Shown piece by piece: positions 45,649-55,421 of a stretch of DNA of 64,000 nucleotides (position 1 is the first letter of the stretch; each line of letters begins with the position of its first letter). The notes under the pieces were generated by a model. The model searched no databases. It was not told the origin of the DNA and saw nothing but the letters and a program-made list of their open reading frames with translations. The stretch is from NCBI RefSeq assembly GCF_000419765.1, contig NZ_ATTQ01000005.1:310001-374000 (forward strand), given 5' to 3'. Position numbers and translations under genes: made by a program. This DNA is from Rhizobium mongolense USDA 1844. GTDB taxonomy: Bacteria; Pseudomonadota; Alphaproteobacteria; Rhizobiales; Rhizobiaceae.

Positions 45649-45735
45649 ATGACTGACATGATCCGTGATATCGCAGCATTCACCTCCATTGCAATGTTCG
45701 TTGCCAGCTTTTCGTTGATCCTCATGGCAATGTAA
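45649..45735 (+). CDS. 28-residue single-pass membrane peptide
   Basis: The ATG at 45649 is preceded by AAAGGAGAGCCCG, one of the best ribosome sites in the window. The 28-codon frame begins MTDMIRDIAA, and the remaining FTSIAMFVASFSLILMAM is one hydrophobic helix. It stands alone between the secreted protein gene and dnaE, on the plus strand. Small membrane peptides of this sort are commonly missed; function unknown. The strong ribosome site is the main support. Confidence 0.6.
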   Translation: MTDMIRDIAAFTSIAMFVASFSLILMAM

Positions 45736-45852
45736 TTTTTCAGGGGACCGCATCGCTTTCATGCGGTCCGCACAAGGGACTGCTTCTGGACATCGCCGTC
45801 ATCAACACCGACAATGCAAACCGATTCATTCGGGCGATTGGAAGGGTATGAG

Positions 45853-48800
45853 ATGGCGGATGCGCAGAGCGGCTTCGTCGGCGGTACGCCGGGCTTCGTG
45901 CATCTGCGTGTCCACTCGGCTTATTCGCTTCTTGAAGGCGCGCTGCCGCTGAAGAAGATCCTTTACAAGGCATCGGGGGACAGCCAGCCGGCAATCGCCG
46001 TCACAGACACCAACAATCTGTTCGTCGCTCTCGAATTTTCGCAAAAGGCGATGGAAGAGGGGTTGCAGCCGATCATCGGCTGCCAGCTGTCCATCGATAT
46101 GGACGGCTTGGAGACAGAAAGGCGCGGCGGTCAGCAGGCGCTGGCCAAGCTGCCCTCGATCGTCGTGCTTGCCGCGACCGCGGCAGGCTACGAACGGCTC
46201 GTCGATCTCGTCAGCCGCGCTTATCTCGGCGGCGAAGACCACCAGGCGGTCCATATCAGGGCATCCTGGCTGGAAGAGGCCGGAACCGAGGGGCTGATCG
46301 CGCTGACGGGTGCGCTTGGCGGTCCCGTCGACATGGCACTGAAGCAGGGGCATGCCGCGCAGGCGCAAACCCGGCTGCTTGCCCTGAAGCGCCTCTTCCC
46401 AGACCGGCTCTATGTCGAATTGCAGCGCCACGGAACCTATGACAAGCGCCATGAGCAGAAGGTCGTGGGGCTTGCTTATGAGCACGATCTGCCGCTGGTG
46501 GCGACCAACGAGGCCTTCTTCCCGACGCGCGACGATTATGATGCCCATGATGCGCTGCTGGCCGTTGCCCATAACGCCATCGTCTCGGACGACAGCCGCT
46601 TCCGCCTGACGCCGGATCACTATTTGAAGAGCCGCGCGGAGATGGCGAAGCTCTTTGCCGATCTGCCGGAAGCGCTGCAAAACACCGTCGAGATCGCCCG
46701 CCGCTGCTCCTTCGTACTGAAAACCCGTAAGCCCATCCTGCCGCGCTTTACCGGCGCCACTGACGATCCCGAGGAGGCGGAACGCGCCGAAGCGCTGGAG
46801 CTCCGCCGCCAGGCGGAGGAGGGGCTCGCCATGCGCCTTTCCACACTCGGCATGTCGCCCGGCTATGAGGAGAAGGATTACCGCGAACGGCTGGAATTCG
46901 AACTCAGCGTCATCGAGCGCATGCGGTTTCCGGGCTACTTCCTGATCGTTGCGGACTTCATCAAATGGGCAAAGCAGCATGATATCCCTGTTGGCCCCGG
47001 CCGCGGTTCCGGTGCAGGCTCGCTCGTCGCCTATGCGCTGACGATCACCGACGTCGACCCTTTGCGCTTTTCGCTGCTCTTCGAACGCTTCCTCAATCCG
47101 GAACGCGTCTCGATGCCCGACTTCGACATCGACTTCTGCCAGGACCGCCGCGAAGAGGTGATCCGCTACGTGCAGCAGAAATACGGCCGCGAGCAGGTGG
47201 CGCAGATCATCACCTTCGGTTCGCTGCAGGCGCGCGCTGCCCTGCGCGATGTCGGCCGTGTGCTGGAAATGCCTTATGGCCAGGTCGACAAGATCTGCAA
47301 GCTGGTGCCGAACAATCCGGCCAATCCGACGCCGCTCTCCAAGGCGATCGAGGAAGAGCCGAAGCTTCAGGAGGAGGCAGCGAAGGAGCCCGTGGTGGCG
47401 CGCCTGCTCGATATCGCCCAGAAGATCGAGGGCCTTTACCGCCACGCCTCGACGCACGCCGCCGGCATCGTCATCGGCGACCGGCCGCTCTCGAAGCTGG
47501 TCCCGATGTATCGCGACCCGCGCTCCGATATGCCGGTCACCCAGTTCAACATGAAATGGGTCGAGCAGGCCGGCCTCGTAAAGTTCGACTTCCTCGGCCT
47601 GAAAACGCTGACGGTACTGAAGGTTGCGGTCGATTTCGTGGCCAAGCGCGGCATCAAGGTGGACCTCGCCGCGATACCGCTCGATGACAAGAAAACCTAC
47701 GAGATGCTCTCTCGCGGCGAAACGGTCGGCGTCTTCCAGGTCGAAAGTGCCGGCATGCGCAAGGCCCTGATTGGCATGAAGCCGGACTGCATCGAGGATA
47801 TCATCGCCCTCGTCGCCCTTTATCGCCCGGGCCCGATGGAAAACATCCCGACCTACAATGCCCGCAAGCATGGGGAAGAAGAGGTCGAGTCGATCCATCC
47901 GATGATCGATCACCTGCTCAAGGAGACACAGGGCGTCATCGTCTATCAGGAACAGGTGATGCAGATCGCCCAGGTCCTGTCCGGCTATTCGCTCGGCGAA
48001 GCCGATCTTCTGCGCCGCGCCATGGGCAAGAAGATCAAGGCAGAAATGGACCAGCAGCGCGAACGCTTCGTCGACGGTGCCATCAGCAACGGCGTGTCGA
48101 AGCCGCAAGCCGACAACATCTTCGAACTGCTGGCAAAGTTCGCAAACTACGGCTTCAACAAGTCGCATGCCGCCGCCTACGCGATCGTCTCTTATCAGAC
48201 GGCCTACATGAAAGCGCATTACCCGGTCGAGTTCCTGGCCGCGTCGATGACGCTCGATATGTCGAACACCGATAAGGTCAACGATTTCCGGCAGGATGCC
48301 AAGCGCCTCGGCATCGAGGTCATCGCACCCTCGGTTCAAAGCTCGTTCCGCCAATTTGAAACCGGCGACAGCCGCATTTATTACGCATTGGCGGCGCTGA
48401 AGGGCGTCGGCGAAAATGCCGTCGATCACATCGTCGAGGTTCGCGGTGACAAGCCTTTTGCCAGCATCGAGGATTTCTGCCTGCGTATCGATCCGCGCCA
48501 GGTCAACCGACGCGTGCTGGAAAGCCTGATCTATGCCGGCGCCTTCGATTGCTTCGGCCAGGATCGCGCCCAGCTCGCAGCCGGCCTTGATCGCATTCTG
48601 GGCTATGCCCAGCGCGCGCAGGAAAATAAGCTGAGCGGCCAGTCGGATATCTTCGGCGGCGCGCTGTTGTCCGGGCCGGAGAAAATCGCGCTGCCGCCGT
48701 TTTCGCCCTGGCTCGCTTCCGAGCGGCTGCTCAAGGAGTTCCAGGTGCTGGGCTTCTACCTGACGGCGCACCCGCTCGACAGCTACAACAACATCCTGCA

Positions 48801-49335
48801 GAAGATGCGGGTCCAGACCTTTGCGGAATTCTCCGCGGCCGTGAAGCAGGGCGCAACCAATGCCCGGCTTGCCGGAACTGTCATTTCGAAGCAGGAGCGA
48901 AAGACGCGCACCGGCAACAAGATGGGCATCATCGTATTTTCGGATTCGTCCGGACAGTTCGAAGCTGTGCTGTTCTCCGAAATGCTGAGCCAGTATCGCG
49001 ACGTGCTGGAACCCGGGAAGTCCTTTGTGCTAACCGCCACCGGCGAGGAGCGGCCGGAAGGCGTCGGTTTGCGCTTGCAGACGATCCAGTCGCTCGAGGA
49101 AAAGTCGCTGCAGATGCAGAAGTCGCTGCGCGTTTATGTCCGCGATTCCGGACCTCTGCGCGCCGTTGCGGCCCACCTGAACGCCAAGGGCGACGGCCTG
49201 GTTTCCTTCATCGTCATCAAGGAGGACGGCAAGCGCGAGGTCGAGGTCGAGCTGCCGCAAAAATACCGCATCACACCGGAAATTGCCGCCGCCTTGCGCG
49301 CCGCCCCCGGCATCGTCGATGTCGAGCTTGTCTAG
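45853..49335 (+). CDS. dnaE: DNA polymerase III subunit alpha
   Basis: This 1160-residue replicative polymerase (DnaE1 type) has an N-terminal PHP domain (FVHLRVHSAYSLLEGALPLKK), a catalytic core with the aspartates in MPDFDIDFCQDRREEVIRYV and PVGPGRGSGAGSLVAYAL, and a C-terminal OB domain (RLAGTVISKQERKTRTGNKMGI). I use the ATG at 45853 (MADAQSGFVGG), preceded by GAAGGG; an in-frame ATG at 45814 is possible. Its 3' end is one nt from the convergent HIT gene. Confidence 0.98.
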   Translation: MADAQSGFVGGTPGFVHLRVHSAYSLLEGALPLKKILYKASGDSQPAIAVTDTNNLFVALEFSQKAMEEGLQPIIGCQLSIDMDGLETERRGGQQALAKLPSIVVLAATAAGYERLVDLVSRAYLGGEDHQAVHIRASWLEEAGTEGLIALTGALGGPVDMALKQGHAAQAQTRLLALKRLFPDRLYVELQRHGTYDKRHEQKVVGLAYEHDLPLVATNEAFFPTRDDYDAHDALLAVAHNAIVSDDSRFRLTPDHYLKSRAEMAKLFADLPEALQNTVEIARRCSFVLKTRKPILPRFTGATDDPEEAERAEALELRRQAEEGLAMRLSTLGMSPGYEEKDYRERLEFELSVIERMRFPGYFLIVADFIKWAKQHDIPVGPGRGSGAGSLVAYALTITDVDPLRFSLLFERFLNPERVSMPDFDIDFCQDRREEVIRYVQQKYGREQVAQIITFGSLQARAALRDVGRVLEMPYGQVDKICKLVPNNPANPTPLSKAIEEEPKLQEEAAKEPVVARLLDIAQKIEGLYRHASTHAAGIVIGDRPLSKLVPMYRDPRSDMPVTQFNMKWVEQAGLVKFDFLGLKTLTVLKVAVDFVAKRGIKVDLAAIPLDDKKTYEMLSRGETVGVFQVESAGMRKALIGMKPDCIEDIIALVALYRPGPMENIPTYNARKHGEEEVESIHPMIDHLLKETQGVIVYQEQVMQIAQVLSGYSLGEADLLRRAMGKKIKAEMDQQRERFVDGAISNGVSKPQADNIFELLAKFANYGFNKSHAAAYAIVSYQTAYMKAHYPVEFLAASMTLDMSNTDKVNDFRQDAKRLGIEVIAPSVQSSFRQFETGDSRIYYALAALKGVGENAVDHIVEVRGDKPFASIEDFCLRIDPRQVNRRVLESLIYAGAFDCFGQDRAQLAAGLDRILGYAQRAQENKLSGQSDIFGGALLSGPEKIALPPFSPWLASERLLKEFQVLGFYLTAHPLDSYNNILQKMRVQTFAEFSAAVKQGATNARLAGTVISKQERKTRTGNKMGIIVFSDSSGQFEAVLFSEMLSQYRDVLEPGKSFVLTATGEERPEGVGLRLQTIQSLEEKSLQMQKSLRVYVRDSGPLRAVAAHLNAKGDGLVSFIVIKEDGKREVEVELPQKYRITPEIAAALRAAPGIVDVELV

Positions 49336-49336
49336 G

Positions 49337-49864
49337 TCAGGAACTGCCTGAACCAGAATCACGGAACGCCCGTTCCTGAAGAAAGGCTTGGGTGATCTGC
49401 TCCCCTAGCCGTGCCATCTCGCCGGCGGGAATCTGCAGCACGCCATGCTCGGCCATGAGCGCGTGGTACTGTTGCGCTTCGAGGGGTACGCCTGCGGGCA
49501 GTGGAACCACATGGAAATGGAGGTGGCTGTTGGCTTGCTGGCTGCCGAGTGAAAGAACGTAGATTCTTTCAGCCTCGAATGCTTTTTTCAGTGCCCGAGA
49601 CAAGAGGTGTACATGCCCTTGCAATCGCAGGTATTCTTCGGTCGAGAGATCTTGAGCCAAGTCTTGGCGGTGTTTCTTTGGTGACACCAAACAGTATCCG
49701 GGCAGCGTTGGATACTTGCTGAGAAAGATGATCGTCTCCTCATCCTCGAAAATGCGATGATGGAAGAACGCAGGATCTCCGCTCACCAGCCCGCAGATAA
49801 AACAGGGTCTTGTCGCTATATCGCCCAGGTAGGCATCGAGATTGAATGGCTGGCGTTTGCTCAT
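49337..49864 (-). CDS. HIT-family hydrolase-like protein
   Basis: This 175-residue protein has the histidine-triad motif SHLHFHVVPLP (HxHxHxx) that acts on nucleotide phosphoesters. CFICGLVSGDP at the N-terminus resembles the zinc-binding CxxC of Fhit/HINT-like members. The family nucleotide pocket IFLSKYPTLPGYCLVSPKKH is present. ATG choice is uncertain: 49864 (MSKRQPF) or the upstream in-frame 49891. Confidence 0.9.
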   Translation of the reverse strand: MSKRQPFNLDAYLGDIATRPCFICGLVSGDPAFFHHRIFEDEETIIFLSKYPTLPGYCLVSPKKHRQDLAQDLSTEEYLRLQGHVHLLSRALKKAFEAERIYVLSLGSQQANSHLHFHVVPLPAGVPLEAQQYHALMAEHGVLQIPAGEMARLGEQITQAFLQERAFRDSGSGSS

Positions 49865-49916
49865 GGTGAACATCATCAGGACCACGCGCATAAATCAAGA
49901 TTTCTTGCGCTGCCTT

Positions 49917-50387
49917 TCAACTAAGAGCGAAGGTTGTTTTGAGCGCCTTAGCCGCATGTTGCGTGTGGTCTCTGCGATCAATGAAGTTGCGCGCCCGAGG
50001 GATTGGGTCACGCAGATACTGATCGGGACCCAGCATCTTGCGTTGATTTAGCTCGGCCGTGCTGAGCGGATCGAAATCGACTCCCTCGATCGCGCAGCCC
50101 CACCCGGGATTGCGAGATGCCCACCCCTTCCGATGGTGTTCCAGAAGCTGTTCGCGCCCGCAATAGCCGTGATGATCGAAGGCGATGATGCCGTTCGTCA
50201 CATACATATGACCTCCTGCAAAACCCTCGTTCGGAATAATCCGCTCAGCATGGAAGCCTTCGAGCGGCGGACGCTGAAGGAAGACACCGGCGAGGATGTG
50301 GCAGGCGCCATAGCCAAAGAAGATACGGTCAGGCAGCGCCCACCGCTTTTCAGGATTTTTCTTGATGCCGTGTTTTAGGACATACAT
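49917..50387 (-). CDS. Conserved hypothetical protein
   Basis: This is a 156-residue soluble protein with no signal or membrane segments. Cys/His/Trp-rich central parts are GGHMYVTNGIIAFDHHGYC and HHRKGWASRNPGWGCAIEGVDFD. It reads like a real protein (strong residue conservation style, normal codon use), but I cannot place it. The GHMYVTNG and GWG motifs might bind a ligand or metal. It is on the same strand as the HIT gene, 53 nt away, and might be cotranscribed with it. Confidence 0.65.
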   Translation of the reverse strand: MYVLKHGIKKNPEKRWALPDRIFFGYGACHILAGVFLQRPPLEGFHAERIIPNEGFAGGHMYVTNGIIAFDHHGYCGREQLLEHHRKGWASRNPGWGCAIEGVDFDPLSTAELNQRKMLGPDQYLRDPIPRARNFIDRRDHTQHAAKALKTTFALS

Positions 50388-50591
50388 GCGTGAGCATTTC
50401 CATTTTCGATCAGGCCCACCGCTTGGTTGTTCGATCGTTCAGAATGAATCGCTCTATCATGCAACCAGTATTTCATTGATTGCGACGAGCTTGCAATTAG
50501 AAGCTATGCGCCAGGCCTGCGAAATCGGAACCAACTGCAAAAGGGCTCCCGGTACGACGGCCGTGCCGCCTGCCGTCGATGGCTTTGCGCT

Positions 50592-51830
50592 CTAGCGCGT
50601 AATTGTGATGAAATCCGTGCCGGCGCCGGTTTCTGGGCCGATCCCGGTGTCGGAAATCGTCAGCGTCGAGCCCGCCGCCAGCATGCCGCCGATCCGGCGG
50701 CGTATTTCGTCGGGTATCGTGATGCGGTCGAGCGCGTTGGCGATCGGCGTGCCGGTTACGATCGAACTCTCGTTGGCGACGATCCCGAGCCGCTTCATTG
50801 CCTGCCTGGAAAGATCGTTCTTGAGCGTCACGCCGAGCCAGTCGGCCTTGCCGTTTTTGGCGTCGACGGCGTGCAGCGCGAAGAAATGCGTGCCAAGTGC
50901 CTGCCGTGGGTTGTCGATCGTCAGCGGCGCCTCGAAGACCGGCATGAAATCCTGCCGGACCATGATGATGCCGTTCGGCGGCTCGCCTTTGCCCGCCGCA
51001 GCGTAAACTTCCCTAAGGAGAGTTTCGCTGACGAGCGCTTTGTCACCTTTGAATTGCGCCGGCCGCAGCGCCTTGAAGGTGTTGATGGCCTGAATGGTGG
51101 CCGTGCCGACAAGGCCGTCGGGTGTGCCCGTCGAAAAGCCCAGCTGGTTGAGATAGGTCTGGATATCGATGACCGTCTCGCGCTCGGTGCGCCGGGTGAT
51201 GAGAATGCGGATCGGATCGGTGTTTTCCGGTGCCGCGACCTGCGCGACAGGCGATGGCGCGGCGCTGTTCATCGCCAACTGAACAGGCTCTCCGCGGTTT
51301 TCGCCGATCGCCGGGCGCAGTTCCGCATCCGAAAGCAGCAGTGGCGGTTCCGGCAGATCGGGACGGAAGAGATTTGGATGCGCGATCGGCTCGGGCGCCA
51401 CTTCGGCATCGCTTATGATGACCGGCACGCTGAGATCCGTTATCCTGTAGAGTTGCTTGGCAAAGGCGGGGGGCATGCGCACGCAGCCGTGGGAGGCCGG
51501 ATAGCGCGGCACGGAATTCGATTCATGAAGTGCGATGCCAGACCAGGTCAGTCGCTGCATCCATGGCATCGGAGCTGCGGAGTAGAGGTTGGACTCGTGG
51601 TATTTCTTCTTTTCGAGAACGGAAAAGATGCCGTTCGGTGTCGTGTGACCTGCCTTGCCGGTCGAGACTTTCGAGGTCGCGATCACTTCTGTGCCGTCAT
51701 AGACGACAAGCGACTGCTTGTCCTTGGAAACGAAGATTTGCAGGGTAGGGGCATCCACTGCAAAGGCCGGGTGATTGACGAGTGCGGTCGCCGACAGCAA
51801 GCCGAGGCCGAAAACAAAACGCGAGAACAT
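50592..51830 (-). CDS. L,D-transpeptidase (YkuD) with peptidoglycan-binding domain
   Basis: This 412-residue exported enzyme begins at 51830 with a signal peptide (FVFGLGLLSATALVNHPAFA). The YkuD catalytic domain lies at about residues 30-145; the active-site motif is HESN...YPASHGCVRM with Cys as nucleophile. After a Pro-rich linker comes a peptidoglycan-binding repeat, DIQTYLNQLGFSTGTPDGLVG (about 240-290), and a C-terminal region of about 120 residues. It should form 3-3 peptide crosslinks or anchor proteins to the wall. The order, catalytic first and binding second, is the reverse of many Ldt proteins. Confidence 0.92.
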   Translation of the reverse strand: MFSRFVFGLGLLSATALVNHPAFAVDAPTLQIFVSKDKQSLVVYDGTEVIATSKVSTGKAGHTTPNGIFSVLEKKKYHESNLYSAAPMPWMQRLTWSGIALHESNSVPRYPASHGCVRMPPAFAKQLYRITDLSVPVIISDAEVAPEPIAHPNLFRPDLPEPPLLLSDAELRPAIGENRGEPVQLAMNSAAPSPVAQVAAPENTDPIRILITRRTERETVIDIQTYLNQLGFSTGTPDGLVGTATIQAINTFKALRPAQFKGDKALVSETLLREVYAAAGKGEPPNGIIMVRQDFMPVFEAPLTIDNPRQALGTHFFALHAVDAKNGKADWLGVTLKNDLSRQAMKRLGIVANESSIVTGTPIANALDRITIPDEIRRRIGGMLAAGSTLTISDTGIGPETGAGTDFITITR

Positions 51831-51968
51831 GTGAGCCAACCAATACGCAATACTTGTCCGGCATGTTACGGCACGATGCTTAAGGAAGGCTTGAGCATTC
51901 GTCGTTGGATCGGCGCTCACGCAATGGTGATCTTTGGGTAGCACAGCCGTGTACTTGCGATTGCCCGA

Positions 51969-53261
51969 TTATCCGTCGCGTTTGCCGCTGCCGAAGGTAT
52001 AGCCGGTCTCCACGGTCTTCTTGCCGAATTTCTCGCGCAGCTTGTCCATCGCGGTTTCCGCCGCCGCGCGCCGCGTGGATTGCTGGTCGATGAGGTCCGG
52101 CGGGTCAGCCCGCGCCGGGTCGCAAAGGTCGGTGACGCCGATGCCGATCAGGCGGAATTTCGTGCCGTCCGTTTCTTTCTGCAGAAGCTCGATGCCGGTC
52201 CGGAAAATCCTGTCGGCAAGCTGCGTCGGGTCTTCCAGCTTCCGGTTGCGCGTGCGGGACTTGAAGTCCGCCGTCTTCATCTTCAAGACGACGGTATTCC
52301 CGGCGATGCCGCTCTTCTTCAGCCGCCAGGAGACCTTCTCGGAGAGACCGCGCAGGATCGGCACCAGCTCGTCATAGCGTGAAATATCGTCGAAGAAGGT
52401 GGTCTCCGAGGAGACGCTCTTTGCCGGATCGTTGAGGTGAACCTCGCGGTCGTCGATGCCGCGCGAAAGGCGCGCAAGCCTCTGGCCGATACTGCCGTAG
52501 CGGCGCATCAGGTCCGTTTCCTCCATCGTCTGCAATTGCCCGATTGTGCGGATGCCGTCCGCTTCGAGCGTTGCCGCGAGAGCCTTGCCCACGCCCCAGA
52601 TCGTCGTCACCGGGCGCGGCGCCAGAAACTCGACCGCTTCTTCGCGGCCGATGACGGAGAAGCCGCGCGGCTTCTGCATGTCTGAGGCCACCTTGGCGAG
52701 GAACTTGCAGTAGGACAGCCCGACGGAAACCGTGATACCGATCTCCTTTTCCACTCGGCGGGCGAATTTCGCGAGCGTGCGGGCCGGCGGGTCATGGTGC
52801 AGGCGCTGGGTGCCGCCGAGTTCGAGGAATGCCTCATCGATCGAAAGCGGCTGCACCAGTGGCGTCAGCTCCTGCATCATGGTGCGGACCTCGCGGCCGA
52901 CCTTGACGTATTTGTCCATATCGGGACGGATGACGACCGCCTGCGGGCATGCCTCCAGCGCCTTGAACATCGGCATGGCGGAGCGAACACCGTGGATGCG
53001 GGCGATGTAGCAGGCGGTGGACACGACGCCGCGCTTGCCGCCGCCGATGATGACCGGCTTGTCGGCGAGCTCTGGATTGTCGCGCTTTTCCACCGCCGCA
53101 TAGAACGCGTCGCAATCAATATGTGCGAGGGTCAGATCATAGAGTTCCTTGTGCCGTACGAGGCGCGGGCTGCCACAGGCCATGCAGCGGCGTGCCTCGC
53201 CCTTCTGCTCGGCAAGGCAGTCTCGACAGAAGCCGGGTGTCTTGTCAGGGGTGGGCGTCAT
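51969..53261 (-). CDS. dinB: DNA polymerase IV (DinB-type Y-family) with N-terminal Zn-ribbon-like extension
   Basis: This 430-residue translesion polymerase carries catalytic motifs [20 protein letters not shown] and [11 protein letters not shown], a helix-hairpin-helix ([20 protein letters not shown]) and the little-finger domain. Unusually, about 30 residues before the catalytic core contain [20 protein letters not shown], two CxxC pairs suggesting a zinc ribbon. A beta-clamp-binding tail is not obvious. The ATG at 53261 opens before this extension; starting later would remove it, but the Cys pattern argues that it is real. Confidence 0.92.
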   Translation of the reverse strand: MTPTPDKTPGFCRDCLAEQKGEARRCMACGSPRLVRHKELYDLTLAHIDCDAFYAAVEKRDNPELADKPVIIGGGKRGVVSTACYIARIHGVRSAMPMFKALEACPQAVVIRPDMDKYVKVGREVRTMMQELTPLVQPLSIDEAFLELGGTQRLHHDPPARTLAKFARRVEKEIGITVSVGLSYCKFLAKVASDMQKPRGFSVIGREEAVEFLAPRPVTTIWGVGKALAATLEADGIRTIGQLQTMEETDLMRRYGSIGQRLARLSRGIDDREVHLNDPAKSVSSETTFFDDISRYDELVPILRGLSEKVSWRLKKSGIAGNTVVLKMKTADFKSRTRNRKLEDPTQLADRIFRTGIELLQKETDGTKFRLIGIGVTDLCDPARADPPDLIDQQSTRRAAAETAMDKLREKFGKKTVETGYTFGSGKRDG

Positions 53262-53339
53262 CGGGGCGAGAACAAAGATTGAACATTGTGAGACTACGCC
53301 TTAAACTTCCGAGTCTCAAGAGACAGGAGAGGTTTGGCT

Positions 53340-53927
53340 TTGGATATCGATCTGCGTTTTGAGCCGGTGACGCCGGAGCGCTGGACGGATTTCGAGACGC
53401 TCTTCGGCCCGCGCGGTGCCTTCTGTGACTGCTGGTGCGTGGCTCTCAGATTGCCGCATGCAGTGCGCACCAAAATGCGGCCGGATGAGCGGAAAGGGTA
53501 TATCAAAAACCGCATCGCCGCCGGTCCGCCGCCCGGCATTCTCGCCTATGCGGATGACCGGCCGGTCGCTTGGGTGCAGGTGGGACCGCGCCAAGATGTT
53601 GCCCAATTCAACTCGCCGCGCACGGTTTCCCGGCCGCTGGAGGAGGGCGATGTGCTGGACCCGTCGATCTGGGCTGTGAGCTGTTTCTTTCTTTCGCTGC
53701 CACTGCGTGGCAAAGGTCTCAGTCATCGCCTGCTGCAGGGCGCGATCGATCACGCGCGGCAAAACGGCGCGCGCTGTCTCGAAGGCTGTCCCATCGACCA
53801 TACGAAGCAGTCGAAGTCGGTCACGCTCTGCATCGGCTCGACCGCGATCTTCGATGCGGCGGGCTTCGAGCCGGTGGCACGGCGAAAGGAGGGGCGGCCG
53901 CTCATGCGGTTGGATTTGCTGCAGTGA
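53340..53927 (+). CDS. GNAT-family N-acetyltransferase
   Basis: This 195-residue acyl-CoA-dependent transferase has the acetyl-CoA loop FLSLPLRGKGLSHRLLQGAIDHARQNGAR. The N-terminal CDCWCVALR is the signature of a small Cys-rich GNAT subfamily. No ATG fits; a TTG at 53340 has AGGAGAGG seven nt upstream (another TTG at 53334 is close). The 3' end overlaps the convergent HAD-like gene by 26 nt. Confidence 0.88.
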   Translation: MDIDLRFEPVTPERWTDFETLFGPRGAFCDCWCVALRLPHAVRTKMRPDERKGYIKNRIAAGPPPGILAYADDRPVAWVQVGPRQDVAQFNSPRTVSRPLEEGDVLDPSIWAVSCFFLSLPLRGKGLSHRLLQGAIDHARQNGARCLEGCPIDHTKQSKSVTLCIGSTAIFDAAGFEPVARRKEGRPLMRLDLLQ

Positions 53928-54585
53928 GGCTCCGAGCCGCGTCGGCTTCAGTGAAATGACTACCGATCAGCGATGCAGCCTCGTTCCAGTCGTGAATCCG
54001 CTGAATGTCGTCCATGGCCGCAGGTGCGAAACGGTGAATTTCGGAGACCGGCATCAGATGCAGCAGAAGGCAGTTATCGACATGTTCGCGCACCGAATGA
54101 AGATTGACCGCCATGTCGTCGATGAAAGCGACGGGCAGGGGGCGCACGCCATGCAGCGCCTTGACGACCGGCCCTTTCGGCTGACGGGTCGCAAGCAGCG
54201 GGTAGGGGAGGCTGAAGCGGTCGAGCAACCGCCGCCGTTGATCCGCATAGACCGGCGGCATTGCGGTCAGGAAAACGATATCGGCAGTGGCGGAGAGCCT
54301 GCCGAGCGTCTCCGCAGCCAGCGAAAGCGGCAGCTGCCACTCCTCCTGCCGTTCGAAGAAGGTTTCGATCAGCCGGCTGACATGGATAACCTCGAGCGCA
54401 ACCCCATCTTTAGAAACGATATTGCCATGAAGATGAAAGGAACGCGGCAAAAGCTCATGCCCTTCGCTGAGAAGAAACCGCTGAAAGGGATCGATGAACT
54501 GCAGCACGACGTCGTCGACGTCGCAGACGATCAGCGGCCGGTCGCCGAGCCGCACATGCGAGATGTCGAAGGTCCCGGTCTCCAT
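53902..54585 (-). CDS. HAD-superfamily-like phosphatase domain protein
   Basis: This 227-residue protein shows the HAD motifs CDVDDVVLQF (motif I, DxDx), FLTAMPP (motif II Thr) and FIDDMAVNLH (motif IV). The ATG at 54585 follows the DUF3572 stop by 5 nt, suggesting an operon. HAD motif III Lys may be KGPVVKAL. Substrate unknown; presumably a small phosphoester. Confidence 0.85.
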   Translation of the reverse strand: METGTFDISHVRLGDRPLIVCDVDDVVLQFIDPFQRFLLSEGHELLPRSFHLHGNIVSKDGVALEVIHVSRLIETFFERQEEWQLPLSLAAETLGRLSATADIVFLTAMPPVYADQRRRLLDRFSLPYPLLATRQPKGPVVKALHGVRPLPVAFIDDMAVNLHSVREHVDNCLLLHLMPVSEIHRFAPAAMDDIQRIHDWNEAASLIGSHFTEADAARSLTAANPTA

Positions 54586-54590
54586 TGCGC

Positions 54591-54899
54591 TCAGTATTCT
54601 CCGGAATCGAGGCCGGGAGAGGAGAAATGCCGCCATACGGCAGCAAGCGTATCGGGCATCGTGCCGGTCGCCTCGCAGAAGGCCACCGCCGTGGGCTCAT
54701 GGTTCATCAGGAAATCCAGCATGCCGGCAAGGAAGCCAGGATCGTGGACGGCGTTGCGGACCTGGGCAGGCTCCACACCCGTCAGCGCCAGAAAACGCGA
54801 GAACATGTCGGGTTCGTTCGCCAGCCAGCTGAGAACGGCAATCGCCGTTTCCTGGGGGTCTGCGGCTAATTGTTTGGAAGTCTTGAAGTTGCTTTGCAT
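54591..54899 (-). CDS. DUF3572 family protein
   Basis: This is a 102-residue helical protein with AIAVLSWLANEPDMFSRFLALTG and DPGFLAGMLDFLMNHEPTAVAF, the two-helix repeat of DUF3572, an alphaproteobacterial family of unknown function. It precedes the HAD gene on the same strand. Divergent from divK (132 bp apart), as in related genomes. Confidence 0.9.
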   Translation of the reverse strand: MQSNFKTSKQLAADPQETAIAVLSWLANEPDMFSRFLALTGVEPAQVRNAVHDPGFLAGMLDFLMNHEPTAVAFCEATGTMPDTLAAVWRHFSSPGLDSGEY

Positions 54900-55031
54900 T
54901 TCGCTGGGTAAGTTACCTTTTCTTCAACCAAATACCGGTAGTTTACCACTATCGGTTTCCTGGATTCGTGTGCGCAGTCTTCTGTCACGGCGCGATCGGC
55001 TGCAGGGACGAGACGTAGGGACAAGCGTGCC

Positions 55032-55403
55032 ATGCCCAAACAGGTGATGATTGTAGAAGATAACGAGCTCAACATGAAGCTCTTTCGCGACCTGATCGAG
55101 GCGTCCGGCTATACGACAATTCAGACCCGAAACGGGATGGAAGCGCTTGATCTTGCTCGAAAATACAAGCCGGACCTGATCCTTATGGATATCCAGCTTC
55201 CGGAGGTTTCCGGCCTGGAGGTTACCAAATGGCTGAAGGAAGACGACGAACTGCATGTCATCCCGGTGATTGCGGTGACGGCCTTTGCAATGAAGGGCGA
55301 CGAGGAGCGTATCCGCCAGGGCGGCTGCGAAGCCTATGTCTCCAAGCCCATCTCGGTTCCGAAGTTCATAGAAACGATCAAGACCTATCTCGGTGATGCC
55401 TAG
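55032..55403 (+). CDS. divK: Single-domain response regulator DivK
   Basis: This 123-residue receiver domain has the acidic pocket ED at 9-10, phosphoacceptor Asp53 in [13 protein letters not shown], Thr in [10 protein letters not shown] and Lys in VSKPIS. DivK, phosphorylated by DivJ and dephosphorylated by PleC, controls CtrA activity and cell polarity in alphaproteobacteria. The next gene is pleD, the usual pairing. Confidence 0.97.
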   Translation: MPKQVMIVEDNELNMKLFRDLIEASGYTTIQTRNGMEALDLARKYKPDLILMDIQLPEVSGLEVTKWLKEDDELHVIPVIAVTAFAMKGDEERIRQGGCEAYVSKPISVPKFIETIKTYLGDA

Positions 55404-55421
55404 CGCATCTGAAAGACGTTT

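Noticed and set aside
45826..48771. 981-codon open frame on the minus strand opposite dnaE
   Set aside because: It is an antisense shadow of GC-rich dnaE: composition is biased, there is no ribosome site and no recognisable domain, while the plus strand carries a textbook DnaE.
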